Source: Candidatus Thorarchaeota archaeon (lineage in GTDB: Archaea > Asgardarchaeota > Thorarchaeia > Thorarchaeales > Thorarchaeaceae). Taken from it: a stretch of DNA of 34,315 bases. The stretch is from the NCBI GenBank assembly GCA_016841005.1, contig JAEORG010000259.1:1-34315 (forward strand), written 5' to 3'. Below are positions 29,736 to 34,315 of the stretch, one piece after another (the stretch's first letter is position 1; each line of letters starts with the position of its first letter). Position numbers and translations under genes: made by a program. The notes under the pieces were generated by a model, which did not search any database, was not told the origin of the DNA, and was given only the letters and a program-made list of their open reading frames with translations.

Positions 29736-30647
29736 CTATGTAAAGAATTTGATGACCTTCTCAGCAGTGAGTTCACCCACACGAACTTGCGCTTCTTTCG
29801 TCGAAGAGGAAAGATGTGGTGTGGCAACAAGTTTTGGATGCTTTACAAGAGCCCAATCAACTGGTGGTTCATTCTCAAAGACATCAAGTGCTGCACCTGC
29901 AATCTTACTCTCATCAAGGGCTTTCAACAATGCTTCCTCATCAACAACACCACCTCTTGAGGTGTTAATTAGAAAGGCAGTAGGTTTCATCTGTTCAAAT
30001 TGAGCGTCGCCAATCATGCCCTTTGTCTGAGGAAAGAGAGGGACATGGATAGTTACATAGTCTGCCTCATTGATGACTTCATCAAAATTCGCGTTAATAG
30101 CACCGCATTCTTGACAGGCTTTATCTATGTCAATGACATCATAGGCTAAGACCTTCATATCGAATGCTCTTGCTCTCTTGGCTACTTCCTGACCAATTCT
30201 ACCAAATCCTATAATTCCGAGCGTCTTTTCCCAGAGTTCAGTACCTTGGAGTTTCTTCTTCTCCCACCTCTCATCCTTCATCGAACTGTCAGCCTTAGTG
30301 ACATTTCTGGCAAGTGAGAACATTAGAGAGAATACCATCTCAGCAACACTAACTGTTGGAGCCTCTGGAGTATTCAAGACCTCAACCCCTTTCTCTGCAG
30401 CAGCGGTCGTATCAACATTATCAAGACCAACTCCAGCACGTACTACGAGTTTGAGATTATCTGATGCTTCTATGACCTCTTTTGTGATCTTAGTAGCACT
30501 TCGAACAACTACTCCATCAAAACCCTTGATTTGTTCCTCAATCGGACCATCTGAGGCTGCATCCCTGATGACTACCTCTAGGCCTGCTTCTTTCATCTTG
30601 TTTAATGCAGAATCTGCAACTGTGTCTGCGATAAGAACTCGAGCCAT
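29736..30647 (-). CDS. serA: D-isomer 2-hydroxyacid dehydrogenase, phosphoglycerate dehydrogenase-like
   Basis: A 303-residue short-form D-3-phosphoglycerate dehydrogenase, which makes 3-phosphohydroxypyruvate for serine synthesis. It shows the substrate loop VVRSATKIT, VRAGVGLDNVD, the NAD-binding GIIGFGRIGQ (G-x-G-x-x-G), the catalytic Arg in NTSRGGVVDE, the Glu in DVFENEPP and the His in TPHLSSST. The C-terminal regulatory ACT domain of long SerA forms is absent, as in many archaea. The gene is divergent from a flavin reductase. The symbol is used for the enzyme class; a related hydroxyacid such as glyoxylate could be the substrate. Confidence 0.88.
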   Translation of the reverse strand: MARVLIADTVADSALNKMKEAGLEVVIRDAASDGPIEEQIKGFDGVVVRSATKITKEVIEASDNLKLVVRAGVGLDNVDTTAAAEKGVEVLNTPEAPTVSVAEMVFSLMFSLARNVTKADSSMKDERWEKKKLQGTELWEKTLGIIGFGRIGQEVAKRARAFDMKVLAYDVIDIDKACQECGAINANFDEVINEADYVTIHVPLFPQTKGMIGDAQFEQMKPTAFLINTSRGGVVDEEALLKALDESKIAGAALDVFENEPPVDWALVKHPKLVATPHLSSSTKEAQVRVGELTAEKVIKFFT

Positions 30648-30747
30648 GGTTCAGTCCTCTGAACTTCTTGGGCTTTCGCCAGTGTCGCTTGAACTTAAGC
30701 TTTAGCACTGCGACATTTTCTTAACTGAGTCCGTTTCTGTTGAGAGT

Positions 30748-31281
30748 ATGAAAAAGGAAACAAAAGGCGGAACAGCACTTGTCCCGAGTCCTGTAGTCTT
30801 ACTTAGTGTGAAAGGAAAGGATACTCCAAATATTATCACCCTCTCATGGGCTGCTAATGTCTGTAGTAACCCACCCAGTGTAGCTGTGGGAATTAGACCC
30901 AATCGCTATAGCTATGAGTTGGTGAAAGAAGCTGGAGAATTTGTTATCAATATTCCAAGTTTGGGCCAATTTGAGGCTGCGAAATTTTGTGGAACAAAGT
31001 CAGGACGTGATTATGACAAATTTGCAGAATGTAATTTCACTGCAGTTTATGCTTCAAAAGTAGAAGCACCAATGATTGCAGAATGTCCAATAAACCTTGA
31101 GTGTAAGACATCTCAGGTTATCAGTGTCGGAGTTCATGACCTATTTATTGCAGAGGTTCTTGCTGTGCATATTGATGACTCAATCCTTGATGAAAAAGGC
31201 AAGGTTGATGTCGCTAAGGCAAAACTGTTCACCTATATCCCACTTACTGGGCAGTATTGGGCAGTTGGTGAGAACTTGTAG
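30748..31281 (+). CDS. Flavin reductase-like FMN-binding protein (flavoredoxin type)
   Basis: A 177-residue member of the flavin-reductase-like split-barrel family (DIM6/NTAB; flavoredoxin). Typical are NIITLSWAANVCSNPPSVAVGIRPNRYSYELVKEAGEFVINIPS, the FCGTKSGRDYDKF segment, and a C-terminal LTGQYWAVGE. These proteins bind FMN and pass electrons from reduced ferredoxin or NAD(P)H; in sulfate reducers and methanogens they serve as electron carriers. It could cooperate with the cysteine-free flavoprotein at 9132, but no direct link is visible. It starts 100 bases from the divergent dehydrogenase gene. Confidence 0.85.
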   Translation: MKKETKGGTALVPSPVVLLSVKGKDTPNIITLSWAANVCSNPPSVAVGIRPNRYSYELVKEAGEFVINIPSLGQFEAAKFCGTKSGRDYDKFAECNFTAVYASKVEAPMIAECPINLECKTSQVISVGVHDLFIAEVLAVHIDDSILDEKGKVDVAKAKLFTYIPLTGQYWAVGENL

Positions 31282-31290
31282 TTCGTGGTT

Positions 31291-31791
31291 TCACTCTGTT
31301 TGTATAGATATTTCGAATTCTTCATCATCATCCTCATCATAGAGAAATGGCGGAGGCTGAATTTCAAACAGACTACAATCATCATCTGTGTCAACAACGA
31401 TCCAAGCATCTCGAGGGATATCATCCTCTCGTAAGAAGATATCAAAGATGCCCAGATTTCGATATTCGACAATTACCGGATCATGGCCAAGCAGGTAGAA
31501 AAGGGCGCAGGCTTCTTTTGCTCGAATTAGTGAGTTAAGCTTGGTGAGAATTGGGATCCATTCAGACTCCTCTGTGAGATGAATGTCCCTACCTACCCAT
31601 TTCAAGAAGGGAAATGCTCGAGGTGGCGGTGATTCTCTATTGTTCAGTAGGATAAACTCACGATGATCTCTTTGATAGATCGATGGGGTTTTTCCCTCCT
31701 TTGCCAATTGCTGTCCATGTGATTTAGCGTCAATCAATGATTCAAAGACTTCCATGTCGTGGTCAACTCTTTCTTCTGAGTAGGATTTCAA
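31291..31791 (-). CDS. Hypothetical acidic-tailed protein
   Basis: I do not recognise this 166-residue protein. It has a mixed alpha/beta look, a middle Cys in EACALFYLLGHDP, two PPP segments and a very acidic C-terminus (DEDDDEEFE). Possible starts are TTG 31791 or ATG 31755 (MEVFESLIDAK). A perfect inverted repeat CAATATT/AATATTG lies 37 bases upstream of the longer start. It ends 10 bases from the convergent flavin reductase gene. Confidence 0.55.
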   Translation of the reverse strand: MKSYSEERVDHDMEVFESLIDAKSHGQQLAKEGKTPSIYQRDHREFILLNNRESPPPRAFPFLKWVGRDIHLTEESEWIPILTKLNSLIRAKEACALFYLLGHDPVIVEYRNLGIFDIFLREDDIPRDAWIVVDTDDDCSLFEIQPPPFLYDEDDDEEFEISIQTE

Positions 31792-31827
31792 TAGTAAGTA
31801 CTATCAGAAGTCTGAGAGAGGCACATA

Positions 31828-31846
31828 CAATATTTCTACAATATTG
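31828..31846. promoter_or_regulatory. Inverted repeat CAATATT-TCTAC-AATATTG
   Basis: A perfect 7-bp inverted repeat with a 5-base spacer upstream of the minus-strand hypothetical gene and about 90 bases from the end of the YchF gene. It could be an operator or a weak AU-rich hairpin. Confidence 0.35.
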
Positions 31847-31934
31847 ACAGCGTTTGTTGCATTTGATTAGTCACGAACATGGCCTTCGTAAAACGGAATT
31901 TATGATGTGCTTAAATTAGGATATCAAAACAGCT

Positions 31935-33152
31935 CTATTTTGATCCCTTAGCTGATACAATCCGGATTACATCTCTATCTTTTAGAACATGTGAATCGCC
32001 TATACGCATCTTTGTGCGAGCATCTATTCCATGGATGAATGATTCCATGAGATCTGTATGAATAACCCCAGCAAACTCCTTGGCAGTGATACCCTCAGGA
32101 ACCAAGAAGACGTCTGGTAGGATATTTCCATCACTATCGGTGAGTGAGTTGGCGTCATGCACCGGATACACTGTTATCATGTGCAGATACTCAAAGACAG
32201 CCTTGTTCAGGATATTTTGTACACCAGAGCCCCCATATTTCTTCAATATATCTGACTTGATTTTCTCCAGTTGAGCGATTTCCTGTTCCTTCAATTTATC
32301 TGACTGGAGAATCTCGAAGTCACCATCACCAGGTATGTATTTGATGATGCCTTTCTTATCTAAGTCCTTGAGTCCCTTTTCTGCCAACGCGCTGACTGGC
32401 ACTACAAGATAATCAGGAAATGTTTCCTGAAGGCGTTTGTAGTTCTCTTCCGCCTTTGGACGATCAATCTTGTTAGCTGCAATAATTATTGGCTTTGCAA
32501 CACTTCGTAGGACTGATACAAAGTGGTGTATCTCATCATCACTCCACTTGTCTACTGCGGAAGCACTCAATTCTGAATTCCGAATTGCCTTGAGGATATG
32601 GGCTCTACTAATTTTAAGTCCGGAGAGCTTCTCTAGTAGAAGCTCGTCTAGTTTTGCACCTTCTGTTCGAACCCTTGAAGATATTCTTCGCCAATCTTTT
32701 GTTACAATACTGTACATCCATTCAACAAGTTCAGTTTCTAAGAAGTTTACATCATCAACAGGATCATGGCTTCCTGCGTCTACCTCCTGACCCTCAGCAT
32801 CCAATGCCCCGCTAGCATCAACAATGTGTATCAACACATCAGCTTCACGAAGATCATCAAGAAACTGATTTCCCATGCCCCGTCCTTCGTGTGCCCCTGG
32901 TACTAGTCCAGCTACATCTATGAGTTTGATTGGGACAAGACGTACACCATCAATACAGATAGAATTTTTTGGATTATCTTCAACACCGAAATCACGACAA
33001 GCACATGCAGAACGAACGTGAGTCACTCCTACGTTTGCTTCAATAGTTGTGAAAGGATAACTCCCAACTTTGAAGTCTGTCATGCAAGCAGCATTTGTAA
33101 ATGATGTTTTTCCACACGATGGCTTGCCAACAATTCCCACACTGAATCCCAT
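31935..33152 (-). CDS. ychF: YchF/OLA1-type translation-associated GTPase
   Basis: A 405-residue Obg-superfamily P-loop protein of the archaeal YchF group. G1 is GIVGKPSCGKTSF, G3 DVAGLVPGAHEGRGMGNQFLDDLREAD, G4 ANKIDRP, G5 SALAEKG, and the C-terminal TGS domain contains KEFAGVIHTDLMESFIHGIDA and ends HVLKDRDVIRIVSAKG. These proteins associate with ribosomes, and YchF/OLA1 members prefer ATP, for which the altered G4 is typical; here G4 is the standard NKID, which favours GTP. ATG 33152 is chosen because GGAGAGA lies seven bases upstream; the frame continues to 33173. It stands alone. Confidence 0.92.
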   Translation of the reverse strand: MGFSVGIVGKPSCGKTSFTNAACMTDFKVGSYPFTTIEANVGVTHVRSACACRDFGVEDNPKNSICIDGVRLVPIKLIDVAGLVPGAHEGRGMGNQFLDDLREADVLIHIVDASGALDAEGQEVDAGSHDPVDDVNFLETELVEWMYSIVTKDWRRISSRVRTEGAKLDELLLEKLSGLKISRAHILKAIRNSELSASAVDKWSDDEIHHFVSVLRSVAKPIIIAANKIDRPKAEENYKRLQETFPDYLVVPVSALAEKGLKDLDKKGIIKYIPGDGDFEILQSDKLKEQEIAQLEKIKSDILKKYGGSGVQNILNKAVFEYLHMITVYPVHDANSLTDSDGNILPDVFLVPEGITAKEFAGVIHTDLMESFIHGIDARTKMRIGDSHVLKDRDVIRIVSAKGSK

Positions 33153-33353
33153 CAAAATCTCTCCAAGAAGCATATATTTACTGACTATTCAATGAGATAA
33201 ATTTGACCGATGTATAAAAATCGAAAATAATTAGTAAAGCACGCTTTGAAATTGAATTATTTCTTCTGGGATTAGATTTCGAATCGTACTCTTTTCATAA
33301 GCTCGGAAAGGAAATAAGGAAGGTTACAGTTTGTAGTGTAGGTTTTGTTTCTT

Positions 33354-33668
33354 ATGCACAGAAGAAGACGTGGAGGACGAGGTAGATTCCCGATTCAGCC
33401 AAATATTGGAAAGAAACCTAAAGCAGAAATGTTGATTCCGAAACCTCAATCAAAATCAGATGAGATCTATTTGGATCTTGCCGAAGCTGAGGTTCTCCGA
33501 TTGGTTGACATTGAGGGGTTATACCAAGAACAAGCTGGGCGGGAAATGGGAGTTTCAAGAGGGACTATATGGAGGCTTCTCGCCAGTGCACGAAAGAAGG
33601 TAGCCCAATCTCTATATGAAGGGCGGCCACTAGTAATCGGATTTTCAGAGGTATTGAATAACGAATAA
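33354..33668 (+). CDS. DUF134/UPF0251 helix-turn-helix protein
   Basis: A 104-residue DUF134 protein: a very basic N-terminus (HRRRRGGRGRF), the SDEIYLDLAEAEVLRLVDIEGLYQEQAGREMGVSRGTIWRLLASARKKVAQSLYEGRPLVI block with its sigma-factor-like helix-turn-helix, and a short tail. In other archaea the members often carry an extra dinitrogenase-cofactor domain; this one does not. The usual CxxC pairs of longer members are also missing. ATG 33354 (MHRRRR) is used; a TTG at 33345 is possible. It is probably a DNA-binding regulator, with no target visible. Confidence 0.85.
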   Translation: MHRRRRGGRGRFPIQPNIGKKPKAEMLIPKPQSKSDEIYLDLAEAEVLRLVDIEGLYQEQAGREMGVSRGTIWRLLASARKKVAQSLYEGRPLVIGFSEVLNNE

Positions 33669-33870
33669 TCGTTTTAATTTGGCCGTTTGTTAAGTAGATA
33701 ATTTCTCTTCCTACATGTTTCTCGTTACTTTTTGATTTTTATCCCATGCATAATACACACCCTTCTTAATTAGCAGTAAGAATGGAAGATAGAGGCCTTT
33801 GAAGCATCTTCCATATCTGACACTCGCTTATATGCAGAATTTACGCCTCCTACCTATAGAGAGATGGATC

Positions 33871-34305
33871 ATGCAAGGACAAAATCTCACCGTGAGGATG
33901 GAATTGGTAAGTGATTACATCCTGATGAGACGACCAGCACTGCCACGAAAGTGGGACTCAGTTGCAAGACCACATGTAGCAATATTAGTAGACGATCCTC
34001 TGTCCGGACAAAATCTAAGGTACTATCTCTCATACATCGGACCAATTGGTGTAGATGGGAAGGAATCAATCGAGATAGTTGACTTGGATGAGATTGCTGA
34101 AGATATTCCAGAGGGCACACTTCTTGAAGTCAGATTTAGTGCTATGAATGCAAATCTCTATAGACTTGAGATATGTGGTGCACTTTCATGCTGGCGATGG
34201 GTTGGGAAGTATCGAGGTATTCAGGACACTGAATTTCCCTCACCTATTAATTGGGAAGAGATGGTGATGGAAAATCAAATTGTGACCCCTCCTGAGATTC
34301 CATGA
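33871..34305 (+). CDS. Hypothetical protein at the window end
   Basis: I do not recognise this 144-residue protein. It appears to be a mostly beta soluble protein (LTVRMELVSDYILMR; VAILVDDPLSG; RYYLSYIGPIGV; LLEVRFSAMNANLYRLEICGALSCWRW) with two close cysteines. ATG 33871 follows GAGATGG by six bases; earlier in-frame starts exist at 33832 (ATG) and 33799 (TTG). The stop is ten bases before the window end, so the gene is complete. Confidence 0.55.
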   Translation: MQGQNLTVRMELVSDYILMRRPALPRKWDSVARPHVAILVDDPLSGQNLRYYLSYIGPIGVDGKESIEIVDLDEIAEDIPEGTLLEVRFSAMNANLYRLEICGALSCWRWVGKYRGIQDTEFPSPINWEEMVMENQIVTPPEIP

Positions 34306-34315
34306 TTTTTGAATA

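Noticed and set aside
1..34315. CRISPR array, transposase, integrase or phage genes
   Set aside because: No regularly spaced repeats and no recognisable mobile-element proteins were found; the repeats seen are short operators or the two-copy hairpin element.

Overview
The window is archaeal and most likely from an Asgard archaeon. Archaeal markers are ribosomal protein L15e in one operon with a DUF54 RNA-binding protein and the RNase P proteins Rpp30 and Pop5, an RPA-like single-OB SSB, a YchF-type TGS GTPase, TATA-type promoters and many TTG starts with GGTG/GGAGG ribosome-binding sites. The Asgard placement is inference; it rests on a Ras/Arf-like small GTPase, a JAMM protease and HypD-type glycyl radical metabolism. 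GC content is low by eye. I see no tRNA, rRNA, CRISPR array or transposase.

Layout. (1) 1-1898, minus: a glycyl radical enzyme of the 4-hydroxyproline dehydratase (HypD) type, cut off by the window edge before its glycyl radical motif. (2) 2043-5112, plus: an Fpg/Nei glycosylase, a cupin, an HhH-GPD-like glycosylase and a polytopic membrane protein. (3) 5131-5775, minus: an unknown basic protein behind a coupled 45-residue ORF. (4) 6185-9022: two paralogous triple-BON proteins arranged around a small GTPase (minus) and an SSB (plus), with a shared palindromic motif. (5) 9132-10571: a cysteine-free thioredoxin-reductase-like flavoprotein, then two small minus-strand genes under an operator shared with the FTR1 gene. 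(6) 10703-12251: a TetR regulator divergent from a methyltransferase, with two matching operators between them. (7) 12512-15689: small zinc proteins (one broken), an SRPBCC protein, a membrane-anchored protein, a HicB-like/DinB protein and an NTF2-like protein. (8) 15768-18564: a fusion of SAM methyltransferase, HgcA-like corrinoid protein and HgcB-like ferredoxin, divergent from a PadR-like regulator that carries a methyltransferase-like tail. (9) 18626-21087: a VIT1-like transporter and an M24 peptidase-like protein flanked by two copies of a conserved hairpin element, then a stand-alone MvhD. (10) 21113-27512: DUF1684, a membrane-anchored PHP/DUF3604 protein, an FTR1 iron permease, an HD hydrolase, an Lrp regulator and a JAMM protease. 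(11) 27490-29696, minus: the L15e/RNase P operon with a structured leader. (12) 29736-34305: PGDH-like dehydrogenase, flavin reductase, YchF, a DUF134 protein and two unknown proteins.

The strongest candidate for a new system is the methyltransferase-HgcA-HgcB fusion with its divergent regulator. It joins a possible SAM-dependent methyl donor, a membrane corrinoid protein related to the mercury-methylating HgcA and its ferredoxin reductant in one polypeptide. Other leads are a HypD-like enzyme whose catalytic glutamate is replaced by threonine, a hairpin-plus-26-nt element present twice, and an iron-type operator shared by FTR1 and an uncharacterised two-gene operon.
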